A stretch of DNA of 64,000 nt from NCBI GenBank assembly GCA_025924315.1, contig JAICIO010000009.1:20418-84417 (forward strand). Direction: 5' to 3'. Origin of the DNA: Phycisphaerae bacterium. GTDB lineage: Bacteria > Planctomycetota > Phycisphaerae > Tepidisphaerales > Tepidisphaeraceae. Below are positions 34,889-43,093 of the stretch, piece by piece (the stretch's first letter is position 1; each line of letters starts with the position of its first letter). Position numbers and translations under genes: made by a program. The notes under the pieces are model-generated. The model was not told the origin of the DNA, did no database searches, and saw nothing but the letters and a program-made list of their open reading frames with translations.

Positions 34889-35412
34889 GACAACGCGCCC
34901 TCCTTTGATTGGGCGTCTCGATCGTTCATCAGCCGCCGCAGGTGTTCGAGTCCCTCATGCAACATGCGTGAGACCTGCGACGCGCTGCAGCCGAGCAGTT
35001 CCTTCACGTCATTGCCGCTCAAGCCTTCCATGATTCGCAGGCAGACAACGCTGCGCGTCGCTTCCGGTAATTGCTCGAGGGCCGCGACGAGCGCCTCCCG
35101 ATCGATCCACGGCTGCTCGCCTCCCTGCTCCCGTTCATTACGCGAGATTTTTTCAAATGCCCGCCGCTCGGATTGCTTTCGCCGGAGCAGCAGAAAACTT
35201 TCATTGATCACCGATCGAGCCATCCAGGCATTCAGGTGATTCGGCTCGCGCAGCTGGTCGCGCCGACTCCACGCTCGTAAAAGCGCCTGCTGACACGCGT
35301 CTTCCGCCAAGCTCGTCTCACGCAGGATGTTGAACGACAGCCGGAACCACAGCCGCGACGACCGCCGCACCTGCTCCGCCAGAAACTGTCGCCATTCCCC
35401 GTCCGTCGGCAT
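34885..35412 (-). CDS. ECF-type RNA polymerase sigma factor
   Basis: 175 residues from ATG 35412. Region 2 (LSFNILRETSLAEDACQQAL, with LRAWSRRDQLREP) and region 4 (LEQLPEATRSVVCLRIMEGL and the HTH NDVKELLGCSASQVSRMLHE) are clear, with a short linker and no region 1 or 3, which defines ECF sigma factors. It leads an operon with its anti-sigma, an amidotransferase-like protein and a CsgG-like protein. A TTG at 35475 would extend the start by 21 residues; the ATG is preferred. Confidence 0.92.
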   Translation of the reverse strand: MPTDGEWRQFLAEQVRRSSRLWFRLSFNILRETSLAEDACQQALLRAWSRRDQLREPNHLNAWMARSVINESFLLLRRKQSERRAFEKISRNEREQGGEQPWIDREALVAALEQLPEATRSVVCLRIMEGLSGNDVKELLGCSASQVSRMLHEGLEHLRRLMNDRDAQSKEGALS

Positions 35413-35485
35413 CGACCCGTACTCCCAATTTCCCCGCCCAAATGATGTGATGCGCGACAGGATGAAGTTTTTCAAAGAAATTTTC

Positions 35486-35533
35486 GTACGTCCGGCTCTG
35501 CCGGACGCATTCGTCCGGCAAAGCCGGACCTAC
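35486..35533. repeat. hairpin-doublet repeat, CGTCCGGC family
   Basis: Two mini-hairpins lie in inverted orientation: GTCCGGC/CCGGAC around TCTG, and GTCCGGC/CCGGAC around AAAG, separated by about 7 bases. It lies upstream of the ECF sigma gene and touches the end of the DUF1569 gene. It has the same architecture as the other repeat families. Confidence 0.75.
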
Positions 35534-35973
35534 ACGAGGAAACTGAGGTGATGTGCGGCGTGAATGAGGTGCAGTCGGTCAAACTTCGACCGTGAAATCC
35601 GCCCAAACATGGGATGGGGATGAAGCGTGCCCCGGTAGCCCCGATACCGCTCGGCAACCTGCCGCAATCGTGAAATCTGCTCGTCCGCGTTCTGCTCACC
35701 CGACGGAAGCGCCATCTTCGCGACGTTGATCCCCGAGGGGATCCGCCGGGTTTTCAAAACGATCGGCAGAACGAGCGGGCTGAAGATCCGAATCGGCAGC
35801 GGCGCGCGGGTCTTAAAACCATCCATCGACCGCTCGATCGAGTCCGCGAGATGGCAGCACATCGTGCCGAGTTCCCAACTGCCGACACGCTGATACCCGT
35901 CACGATGCAGCCGATCGACGTCGGCGAACATCGCGTCGAAGGAGTCGAATTGAAGCTTGCGACGATTCAGCAC
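35530..35973 (-). CDS. DUF1569 (DinB-like) protein
   Basis: 147 residues. It is a short helical bundle with the DUF1569 features: GSWELGTMCCHLADSIERSM near residue 30-50, a central LPSGEQNADEQISRLR and a C-terminal HAAHHLSFL. His residues placed as in DinB-fold metal sites are seen (His41, and His139-x-x-x-His region). The biochemical role is unknown. The stop lies at the edge of the repeat at 35486-35533. Confidence 0.8.
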   Translation of the reverse strand: MLNRRKLQFDSFDAMFADVDRLHRDGYQRVGSWELGTMCCHLADSIERSMDGFKTRAPLPIRIFSPLVLPIVLKTRRIPSGINVAKMALPSGEQNADEQISRLRQVAERYRGYRGTLHPHPMFGRISRSKFDRLHLIHAAHHLSFLV

Positions 35974-35985
35974 GTGAAGACTCTC

Positions 35986-36060
35986 GTAGGGCGCGCTTCA
36001 GCGCACCGGTTATTCGCTTTTCGAACGAAGCAGTAACCGGTGCGCTGAAGCGCACCCTAC
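35986..36060. repeat. hairpin-doublet repeat, GGTGCGCTTCAGCGCACC family
   Basis: The left arm starts GTAGGGCGCGCTTCAGCGCA and the right arm is its inverted copy ending CTAC at 36060. Each arm folds alone as GTGCGC/GCGCAC around TTCA (the left arm here has one mismatch). The spacer is about 17 bases. It lies between DUF1569 and dapF. Confidence 0.85.
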
Positions 36061-36076
36061 ACAGACCGGAAGCGGC

Positions 36077-36961
36077 TCATTCGCCCGACCACTCCCCGCT
36101 ATACACTTCCGTCGCAGGCCCGGTCATGTAGATGTTGTTGTCGCTCTCGCGCCACTCGATGTTCAGATCCCCGCCGGGGAGATGCACTTTCGCTTTGCGA
36201 TCGAGCCGACCCGTGAGCACGCCCGCGACGACGACCGAGCACGCGCCCGTGCCGCACGCCCACGTGATTCCACTCCCGCGTTCCCACGTGCGCATCTTCA
36301 CGTCGTTCTTTTTGTTCACCTGCGCGAAATGCACGTTGATGCGCTTCGGGAAGATCGAGTGCGTCTCGAGCATCGGGCCAATCTTCTCGAGTTTGACCGC
36401 ATCGACATCTTTACAGAACACGATCACGTGCGGATTGCCGGTCGAGACGCACGTCATCCGCGGATCGAGTCCGGCGCGCTCGACCCAACTGTCCGTCGGC
36501 AGCTCCATGTAGCGCGTCATCGGAACGTTGATGACCTTCTCCGCCCCGAACGTCCGCGGAAGTTCCGCCGGAATGTTCTTGGTCTCCAGAATCGGCTCGC
36601 CCATGTTCACGGTGACCTGCTGGACCTTGTCGTGGTCCACCTTCAGATCAAGCGTGAGCACCCCGCGGCCCGTCTCGACCTTCAGCGGATTGTTCTTCGA
36701 TAGGCCGTGATCGAACGTGTACTTGGCGACGCAACGAATGCCGTTGCCGCACATTTCGCCCTCGGAACCGTCGGCGTTGAACATGCGCATGCGCACGTCC
36801 GCCTTGTCGGACGGCAGGATCATGATCAGCCCGTCGGAACCGATGCCAAAGTGCCGATCCGAAACCTTCTTGGCCACTTCACCAGGGTTTTCGAGCTTTT
36901 CTGCGAAGCCGTTGACGTAGACATAATCGTTGCCGATGCCGTGCATTTTCGTGAACTTCAT
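36077..36961 (-). CDS. dapF: diaminopimelate epimerase
   Basis: 294 residues. It interconverts LL- and meso-diaminopimelate for lysine and peptidoglycan synthesis in the cytosol. The two catalytic cysteines are Cys71 (EMCGNGIRC) and Cys236 (ACGTGAC). The N-terminal MHGIGNDYV and RHFGIGSDGL and the substrate-binding Glu227-Arg228 are conserved. The usual GSGET just before the second Cys reads GSGIT here, a notable replacement. It is not clustered with other lysine genes. Confidence 0.96.
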   Translation of the reverse strand: MKFTKMHGIGNDYVYVNGFAEKLENPGEVAKKVSDRHFGIGSDGLIMILPSDKADVRMRMFNADGSEGEMCGNGIRCVAKYTFDHGLSKNNPLKVETGRGVLTLDLKVDHDKVQQVTVNMGEPILETKNIPAELPRTFGAEKVINVPMTRYMELPTDSWVERAGLDPRMTCVSTGNPHVIVFCKDVDAVKLEKIGPMLETHSIFPKRINVHFAQVNKKNDVKMRTWERGSGITWACGTGACSVVVAGVLTGRLDRKAKVHLPGGDLNIEWRESDNNIYMTGPATEVYSGEWSGE

Positions 36962-37011
36962 AGCACCTCAAGCATAGCCGGGTCGCAGTGCAAAGAGAAT
37001 CGAGAAGCGAG

Positions 37012-37092
37012 CGCGCAAAGATCGCAGAGATTACAAAGAAAGACAAAGATGATTCGTTCGATTTTCTTTGTGATCTCTGCGAGCTTTGTAAG
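37012..37092. repeat. long inverted repeat, CGCAAAGATCGCAGAG type
   Basis: The left arm (from 37014, CGCAAAGATCGCAGAGATTA) and the right arm, ending near 37090, are about 28 bases and pair with few mismatches around a roughly 25-base spacer. It lies between dapF and the plus-strand gene at 37150. There is no mini-hairpin within the arms, unlike the doublet families. Confidence 0.75.
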
Positions 37093-37149
37093 CTTTGAGC
37101 TTCAATTCCATTATTCAATGAACTCGCCGTGAGCGTCCGATAACAGAAT

Positions 37150-38727
37150 GTGAGCCTGACACAGACCACCCTTTCCACGCGCGCATCGATTCGTGCTTCC
37201 GAAAATCTGCGCGCCAATGGCGAAGTTCTCGGTATCGATTTCGACACACCCGACGGCGAATTCGTCTTCGGGCGTGATGGATATCTCACACTGCGCGACG
37301 TCACCGGTGCGTGGCACACCGGCTGTTCGCTGCCGCACGGGGCGGCGCTGGCGATGCTTAAGAAGATGCCCGTGAGCGGGCGCGTGGCCTGTTTTCTGGG
37401 CCCGACACACGCCGCCCATCTGCGCGTGGCGCTCGATCAGCTGCGGTTCGATCAGGCAATCGTCGCGATCATGCCGGATTCGCGAGATTTTGAGGTCGCG
37501 ATGCATTGCGATGATTTCTCGAAGGAAATCGCGGCGCACCGGCTCTTCTTCGCGGTCGGTGAGAATTGGGCGGAGGAACTCGCGACCGTGTTTCGCACGA
37601 ATCCCGGTCTCGCGCCGCCGAGCCATTTCGTGAGACTGGCGACGTTGAGCGAATCGAAAGTTGATTTGCTCATGCGCGCGGCACAGAAGGTTTTTTCGAA
37701 CGTCGCCACCGAGCGGGCGGAGCAGATCAAGGCGATTTGGCGCGAGCGAGGGGTCGTGAAGCGCGACGACCCGCGCGTTTGTTTGATCGCCGCGAGCGGG
37801 TTCCGGCTGTGGGACGACGCCGGGCATGCGCTCGCGACCGTCCTGGCGAACGATGATTCAATCTTCCGGCTCGATCCGGATGATCCCGCGAGGACGTCTC
37901 CGCTCGCGGTCGCTCAGGCTGCGGCCAAAGCGGACATGATCCTCGCCGCGAACATGTATCGCGGCGATACACCGGCCGGCGCGGTGGCGGAGTCGATTCG
38001 ATGGGTGACTTGGGTCACTGGCTCGCGGATACCTTCCGTGAAGCATGCCGGACCGCGCGATCGCTTGATTCTGATCGATGACGCGCAGAAGGCGCGCGCG
38101 ATGGTTGCCGGATGGGATGCCTCGCGTCTGAGCATCGGCTCGTGGCCGGTGACGCAGTTGACGACCGCGCTAAGCCGCGAAGCGGCTGTCATCTGCGATG
38201 TTCCGTCTTTGGAATGTCCCGAGTCCATCGCGGAGTATTCGAGCTTTAAGGTGCTGTGGGAATCGGCCCGCGAGGAGTTGTTGCGCAATCCAACCATGCT
38301 GCGTGACGTGGATTCGTATCTGGCAGACCTTCGCCGCAAGCTGTCGATCGGCGAGGAAGGTTTTCCACGCGCCGCGTTCATCGACGGTGTGATTCTGCCC
38401 GCGTGGCAGATCGGATGGGTGAAGGCGCTGATTCGCGAAGGGGCTCCGATCCGTGTTTACGGCCGCGGCTGGGATATCCCCGAATCGCGCGGGCCTCTCG
38501 AAACACGCGAGCAGCTTCAATGTGCCGTCGCACACGCGTCGTGCCTGCTCGATCTCTGGCCGACCTTCGGCACGACGCATCCGATCCACTTCGCGGGACG
38601 ATCGGTGATTTCCCCGTTCGGAAAGTCAATCGCACAGGTGATGGGCGCGATCGCATCACCGGCGAAATGCTGCCCATCCGCGACGCCTCTCACGCGCGAC
38701 GCGCTTCTTCGCATCCTCTCGATGTAG
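37150..38727 (+). CDS. glycosyltransferase-like protein (CgeB-like C-terminus), uncertain
   Basis: 525 residues from GTG 37150. No signal or membrane segments. The C-terminus (IRVYGRGWDIPESRGPLETR, then AHASCLLDLWPTFGTTHP) resembles the nucleotide-sugar half of CgeB-type GT-B glycosyltransferases. The N-terminal half (GRVACFLGPTHAAHLRVAL, VCLIAASGFRLW) alternates strand and helix but has no motif I recognise. It stands directly before another GT-B gene in the same direction, so the pair may modify one acceptor (inference). Confidence 0.55.
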   Translation: MSLTQTTLSTRASIRASENLRANGEVLGIDFDTPDGEFVFGRDGYLTLRDVTGAWHTGCSLPHGAALAMLKKMPVSGRVACFLGPTHAAHLRVALDQLRFDQAIVAIMPDSRDFEVAMHCDDFSKEIAAHRLFFAVGENWAEELATVFRTNPGLAPPSHFVRLATLSESKVDLLMRAAQKVFSNVATERAEQIKAIWRERGVVKRDDPRVCLIAASGFRLWDDAGHALATVLANDDSIFRLDPDDPARTSPLAVAQAAAKADMILAANMYRGDTPAGAVAESIRWVTWVTGSRIPSVKHAGPRDRLILIDDAQKARAMVAGWDASRLSIGSWPVTQLTTALSREAAVICDVPSLECPESIAEYSSFKVLWESAREELLRNPTMLRDVDSYLADLRRKLSIGEEGFPRAAFIDGVILPAWQIGWVKALIREGAPIRVYGRGWDIPESRGPLETREQLQCAVAHASCLLDLWPTFGTTHPIHFAGRSVISPFGKSIAQVMGAIASPAKCCPSATPLTRDALLRILSM

Positions 38728-38859
38728 CCTCGCAAGACATTATCGGACGCGCGTTTCGACTCGATTTTATCGGGTGACTATTTATGTCCCCACCCAATCC
38801 CGCCCGATAAAGCTCGTTGTGTAACCGCGATTTTCGGGTTGTTTGAGAAAGGACCCTCT

Positions 38860-40521
38860 ATGGCTTCGTTGATGGAACTGGTTGAACGCGTGAACAAGGG
38901 CGAGCTGATCGAATCGGCCCAGCTCGAAGTGTATCAGGAATCGCCCAACAGCGCGGAAAAGTTCCTCGCGCATCACGCTCATGCGATGCTCGATCTCCGT
39001 CGGGCGCATCAGCACATGCTGCAGAGCCTCGAGGCGATCGACTACAGCGACCAGAAGGTGCTGAACCAGTTCGTCAGCGTCGCGGGCTTCCTTGGCCTGA
39101 CCGATCTGCGAGCGGCGCCGGTGATCAAGTTCGGCAGCAGCGCGATCGCCCGTCGTGAATATGCCCTGGGCCTCGAAGCGATCCAGAACGGCGTCGCGTA
39201 TGACCTCCAGCATGGCGGCGCGTACACGAGCGATCGCGAAAACTGCCAGTTCGTCGCGACGCAGTACGATCGCGCTGCCCAATGCATCGGGTGGAGCTCG
39301 GGCCAGTCGATTGAGTGGAACAACAAGCAGACGAAGGTCGCGCTCATCGTGAGCAGCGTCGCGGATGAAGAATCGATGAGCCGCGCGATCGCCAGCCTGG
39401 CGAAGCACATGGACGGCAAGCGTTTCAAGCTTCACGTCTACAGCACCGAAGCGGGCGTGCGTCACGAGAAGCAGCAGTTTCAGCAGACCAGCTATGCGAT
39501 CGCGAGCAGCAAGCGCGCGGCGGCGACGATCGACATGCTCAACAAGAAGAAGATACAGTGGTGGGCGGCCCCGACCGACAGCGACATCGTCACGTCGGCC
39601 AAGGAATTTGCGGCACAACTCGTGAAGGATCAAATCGACGTCGCGATCTTCGATGCGACGCAGGCGGATCCGATCGCGGCGGTGGTTGCGAACTGGGAAA
39701 TCGCGCGAGTGAAGATCAACCTGTGTCGTCGTTCGCCGCTGTTCGCCGGTGGCATCAACTGCATCAGCTACACCGACCAGGCGAAGTACGAAGCGGACAA
39801 GGATTTCTGGGCCCGCAAGGGAATCGACAGCCGCTTTATTCTCGAAGGCATCGACGTCGAAGAAAACCTCGGGCCCGCCCCGCAGCGCAGCGCGTATGGC
39901 ATTCCTGACAGCGCGATCGTGCTCGCGACCAGCGGCCAGGACCTCGACAAGACGATCAGCGAAGAGTTCGTCGAGACGATCATCAACATTCTCCGCGCGC
40001 ATCCGCAGGCGATTTACCTGCTGTGCGGTGAAGGCGATCTCGCGTGGCAGAAGCGGAAGTTCGAAACCGCCGGCGTCGGCAAGCGCGTCGGTTATGCCGG
40101 CCGTCGCAAGGACCTGCCCGGCTTCCTGCGCATCGCGGACCTGTATCTCGCGGAGTGGCCCAACGCGTCGGCCACCGGCGTACTGCAGGCGATGAGCGTC
40201 GAGAAGCCGGTCGTCGCGATGAAGTGCGGCGACAGCGTCGAGCAGTCGCAGGCCGCGGCGTTTGCCGGCAGCGAGTGCACGATCACCGGCCGTGACGCCG
40301 CCGCGTTCATCGAACGCGTCAGCAAGATCATCCGCGAGCCGGCCTACCGCACCAAGCTCGGCAAGACGATGAAGAGCCGCATCGAGCAGCACTTCGGCTA
40401 CAACCAGACCGCCCGCAATATCGAGCAGCTCTGCGATCAGTTGATCCAGCAGAAGACCGAGTCGCAGGCGGAGGGAACCGCTCAGATCTCGCAAGGCGAT
40501 TCGATCGCGCAAGCGGCGTGA
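38860..40521 (+). CDS. GT-B glycosyltransferase (group 1/OGT-like)
   Basis: 553 residues from ATG 38860, preceded by GAAAGGA. Helical N-terminus (1-150), then a GT-B pair of Rossmann folds: TKVALIVSSVADEESMSRA and IDVAIFDATQADPIAAVVA in the first, YGIPDSAIVLATSGQDLDKT, IYLLCGEGD and the ATGVLQAMSVEKPVVAMKCG donor-site region in the second. Family 4/41-like; the donor and acceptor are unknown. A strong terminator follows at 40549. Codon use looks more biased (GCG, GTC) than in neighbours, hinting at good expression. Confidence 0.8.
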   Translation: MASLMELVERVNKGELIESAQLEVYQESPNSAEKFLAHHAHAMLDLRRAHQHMLQSLEAIDYSDQKVLNQFVSVAGFLGLTDLRAAPVIKFGSSAIARREYALGLEAIQNGVAYDLQHGGAYTSDRENCQFVATQYDRAAQCIGWSSGQSIEWNNKQTKVALIVSSVADEESMSRAIASLAKHMDGKRFKLHVYSTEAGVRHEKQQFQQTSYAIASSKRAAATIDMLNKKKIQWWAAPTDSDIVTSAKEFAAQLVKDQIDVAIFDATQADPIAAVVANWEIARVKINLCRRSPLFAGGINCISYTDQAKYEADKDFWARKGIDSRFILEGIDVEENLGPAPQRSAYGIPDSAIVLATSGQDLDKTISEEFVETIINILRAHPQAIYLLCGEGDLAWQKRKFETAGVGKRVGYAGRRKDLPGFLRIADLYLAEWPNASATGVLQAMSVEKPVVAMKCGDSVEQSQAAAFAGSECTITGRDAAAFIERVSKIIREPAYRTKLGKTMKSRIEQHFGYNQTARNIEQLCDQLIQQKTESQAEGTAQISQGDSIAQAA

Positions 40522-40548
40522 GTTAAGATTTCACACTCCGACGACCAA

Positions 40549-40581
40549 CCGAGCCGGGATTTCCCGGCTCGGTTCTTTTTT
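40549..40581 (+). terminator. rho-independent terminator
   Basis: An 11-base perfect stem (CCGAGCCGGGA / TCCCGGCTCGG, tip TT) is followed by TTCTTTTTT, 28 bases after the glycosyltransferase stop. Confidence 0.92.
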
Positions 40582-40614
40582 GACTGTTTTCCCCCACGTG
40601 ATGGGTGCTACGAT

Positions 40615-41898
40615 TTGTGCATGGCAGGGACCTCACATCTTGGCGACACCGTTCGTAGGGTGCGCTTCAGCGCACCGGTTATTTCTCCGCTCGAAAAACG
40701 AATAACCGGTGCGCTGAAGCGCACCCTACTGATGATCACCATCACGATGCCCGCATTCGCACAGACGAAACCGTCCACCGCCCCCGCGACGCAGCAGCTC
40801 ACGCTCGAACAGGAACGTGCCAAAAATCGCAAATCCGCGGAGGAAGAATTCGCGGGGCTGCAAACGATCTCCGCCCGTCCGCTCTCGCAGATTTTTGACC
40901 TGATCGTCGACCACGATCAACTCGTGCTTGTGCCGAAGCTGACCTCGACAAACGGCGATCCGAAACGCGTCGAGATCACCGATTTCCCCGGCCTCGCAAG
41001 CGTGCGTGTCGGCACAGACAAATACAAACCGCAGCAGATCAACAGCATGCAGATGCAGCACTATTCGTTCAGCGGGCCGGGCGTGCGCGAGAAGATCACG
41101 CAGCTGCTCGCCCCACCGACGTATCTGCACATCGCGCAAGGAGTGGACGCGGAGACGTACAGCGTGGACGTGTCGCTGATGCGCCAGCCGGAGGATCAGG
41201 CCGATCCAAACAGCAAAATCGTCACGACGATGTACGTCACAAAATTTGGCCCGGATGAAGGCGATGTGATCGCGAAGCTGTCGATCAAGGCGGACAGCTT
41301 TGTCGCGCTGCGTCGGAAATATCCGCGCGAGACGCAGACGTATCTCGTGCCGATCCTGCGCGATCTGCATGAGACAAAGGTGCTCGCGGTCGATCCACTC
41401 GTTGCACGGCAGGTGCTTGGTGGAAAGTCGAGAACCAGCGACGAGATGATCAAAAAGATCAAGACCGCGATGGAGAAGTTCGATTCGGACAAATTCCAGG
41501 AACGCGAGGTAGCGGCGAAGGAGTTGGCGGCGCTCGGGGGTGAGGCCGCGATGTATCTTCGCGACGCGCCGCGGACGGGTTGGTCGCAGGAGCAGAGCAA
41601 CGGCGTGGATGCGTTTCTCGCCAGCTTCGGCGCCATCGCGCCCGAAGAGGCGGAGAAGCTTGGCGCTTCACCAGCGTTTCTGATCGACGTTCTCTACAGC
41701 GACGACGCGAGCCTGCGCCAGGCGGCCCTCGCGCGGTTGAAGAAAATCGCGATGGATAAACCGATCGAGTTCGATAATTCCGCGTCGGAAGAGACGCGAT
41801 TCGATCAAATCGATCACCTGAGCCGCGAGTTGCTGGGCCCACCTGCGACGCAATTGTCGAGCGAGAAGCCGATGATCGATTCGACTAGAGCGCCTTGA
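40615..41898 (+). CDS. secreted protein of unknown function, signal peptide interrupted by a repeat
   Basis: 427 residues in the open frame. Residues 45-50 (MPAFAQ) look like the end of a signal peptide, followed by a Thr/Pro linker and a soluble body. Residues 14-38 are encoded by the repeat at 40655-40729, whose length keeps the frame. The body has a beta-rich part (DLIVDHDQLVLVPKLTS, RVEITDFPGLASVRVG) and a helical HEAT-like end (VLYSDDASLRQAALARLKKI). Translation may start at ATG 40732 (MITITMPAFAQ), leaving a signal too short to work. No family recognised. Confidence 0.6.
   Translation: MCMAGTSHLGDTVRRVRFSAPVISPLEKRITGALKRTLLMITITMPAFAQTKPSTAPATQQLTLEQERAKNRKSAEEEFAGLQTISARPLSQIFDLIVDHDQLVLVPKLTSTNGDPKRVEITDFPGLASVRVGTDKYKPQQINSMQMQHYSFSGPGVREKITQLLAPPTYLHIAQGVDAETYSVDVSLMRQPEDQADPNSKIVTTMYVTKFGPDEGDVIAKLSIKADSFVALRRKYPRETQTYLVPILRDLHETKVLAVDPLVARQVLGGKSRTSDEMIKKIKTAMEKFDSDKFQEREVAAKELAALGGEAAMYLRDAPRTGWSQEQSNGVDAFLASFGAIAPEEAEKLGASPAFLIDVLYSDDASLRQAALARLKKIAMDKPIEFDNSASEETRFDQIDHLSRELLGPPATQLSSEKPMIDSTRAP
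40655..40729. repeat. hairpin-doublet repeat, GGTGCGCTTCAGCGCACC family (complete)
   Basis: Perfect arms: GTAGGGTGCGCTTCAGCGCA and on to TTATT at the left, inverted at the right ending CTAC. Each arm folds by itself as GTGCGC/GCGCAC with a TTCA (or TGAA) loop. It lies inside the 5' end of the secreted-protein frame. Confidence 0.9.
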
Positions 41899-41915
41899 GA
41901 AGATTCCACCAATGT

Positions 41916-42107
41916 TGTCATCCTGAGAGCGTGTGATCTTTTCAGCGTGGCGAGGGCATCTTGCCCTCGCGAACGCGGCGGTAGCCGCAAATGCGAGGGC
42001 GAGACGCCCTCGCCACGCAAAAAATCACAGACTCTGAGCGAAGCGAAGGATCTCCATTTCGAGCGTGGTATTCGATTTCGAGATCCTTCGCTTCGCTCAG
42101 GATGACA
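41916..42107. repeat. CATCCTGAGCGAAGCGAAGG element split by a second element
   Basis: The left end (TGTCATCCTGAG) is separated from the rest (CTGAGCGAAGCGAAGGATCT onward) by 106 bases. Removing 41928-42033 and one CTGAG restores an element like the copy at 31792. Both ends are inverted copies. Confidence 0.85.
41928..42033. mobile_element. MITE-like element with terminal inverted repeats and 5-bp target duplication
   Basis: 106 bases. The left end AGCGTGTGATCTTTT and the right end (inverted, AGTCTGTGATTTTTT) continue into GCGTGGCGAGGGC on both sides, giving about 28-base inverted repeats. CTGAG at 41923-41927 is repeated at 42034-42038. Inside, each arm forms a GCGAGGGC/GCCCTCGC hairpin and a GCGGC/GCCGC stem sits in the centre. 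There is no coding capacity, so it would need a transposase elsewhere. Confidence 0.8.
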
Positions 42108-42110
42108 TTC

Positions 42111-43022
42111 TTACGGCGTTGTTGTCGGTGATGGCGCCGCTTTCGCTTCGATCCAGATCGGGCGATGGTCTGAGGCGTCGGTGATGACGACCGCGCCATC
42201 GGTCGCGGTCCACTGGGGGCTGGTGAGGAAGTAATCGATCCGCGTGCGCAGGACGCCGTCGATGAAGGTGGCGTCGTCCTGTTTGAGTTCTTTGAGCGCG
42301 TCGGTGAAGCCGGTTGTCATTTCCGTGTAGTTGTTCCCGATCGGAAGCTGGTTGAAGTCGCCGCCGACGATGATGGGTGGTTTGTTCAGGGCTTTCCACG
42401 CCTTCTTTAGATTCGTGATTTCCTTGTAGCGATTGTTGCTCGACTCGGCGATGTGTTTGGGGTTGGCGTTCCAGGTGGCGCTGAGGTGCACGCACGCGAT
42501 CATGAACTTTTTGTTGTCGATGACCGACCACGCCCAGACGCCGAAGCTTCCGCCGCCGGGGTTGGGGATCGAGCGCGCGTCGTACAGCGGATGTCTTGCC
42601 AGGATCGCGTTGCCCCACGTCGCGTGTTCGCCGTCGAGGTTTTCGGACGGGTAATAGAACTGGTAGTCCATTCCCAGCTGCTTCGACATCTCGCGAAGGT
42701 CATCGCCGTCGAGTTCCTCGAGCAGGACGAAATCCGGTTTGGTCAAGCGAATCTGGTGGATGACCGCATCGCGCCCGCGGCGGTTGTGGAGGATGTTGTA
42801 CGACGTGATGCGGATCGGTTTGTCCGGCACGCCGAGCGTCGCTTCGGCGGGAACAGGCGTAGCGCTGCGCGGCACGTGGAAGAAGAGGAACAGGACCGCG
42901 CCGGCCATCGCGCCGATGACGATGCAGAGCAGAATGCCGGACAGATGCCATCCACGATGTCGACGCGCAGGCGCCGCGTCGTCCGGATGTAAAGCAGGCG
43001 GCGATTCATCGAGGTGAGACAT
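42111..43022 (-). CDS. membrane-anchored endonuclease/exonuclease/phosphatase family protein
   Basis: 303 residues. A membrane helix at about 28-49 anchors an EEP domain. Catalytic motifs are visible: Asn in SYNILH, Glu in LLEELDGDD, Asp-x-Asn in VGGDFNQLP, Asp in RIDYF and the terminal SDHRPIW. Family members cut phosphodiester or phosphomonoester bonds of nucleic acids or lipids. Extracytoplasmic location is likely from the anchor. The stop lies 3 bases after the split repeat. Confidence 0.88.
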   Translation of the reverse strand: MSHLDESPPALHPDDAAPARRHRGWHLSGILLCIVIGAMAGAVLFLFFHVPRSATPVPAEATLGVPDKPIRITSYNILHNRRGRDAVIHQIRLTKPDFVLLEELDGDDLREMSKQLGMDYQFYYPSENLDGEHATWGNAILARHPLYDARSIPNPGGGSFGVWAWSVIDNKKFMIACVHLSATWNANPKHIAESSNNRYKEITNLKKAWKALNKPPIIVGGDFNQLPIGNNYTEMTTGFTDALKELKQDDATFIDGVLRTRIDYFLTSPQWTATDGAVVITDASDHRPIWIEAKAAPSPTTTP

Positions 43023-43093
43023 TTCGTTCGGATTATAACCGAAGCGAAATTTGGCGTGTCGTGCGTCGTCGATAGAATGCGTGCCTCAAAAGA

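Noticed and set aside
38782..40512. 576-residue minus-strand frame opposite the GT-B gene
   Set aside because: Leu/Arg/Asp-rich antisense shadow; the plus strand has clear GT-B motifs, a ribosome site and a terminator.
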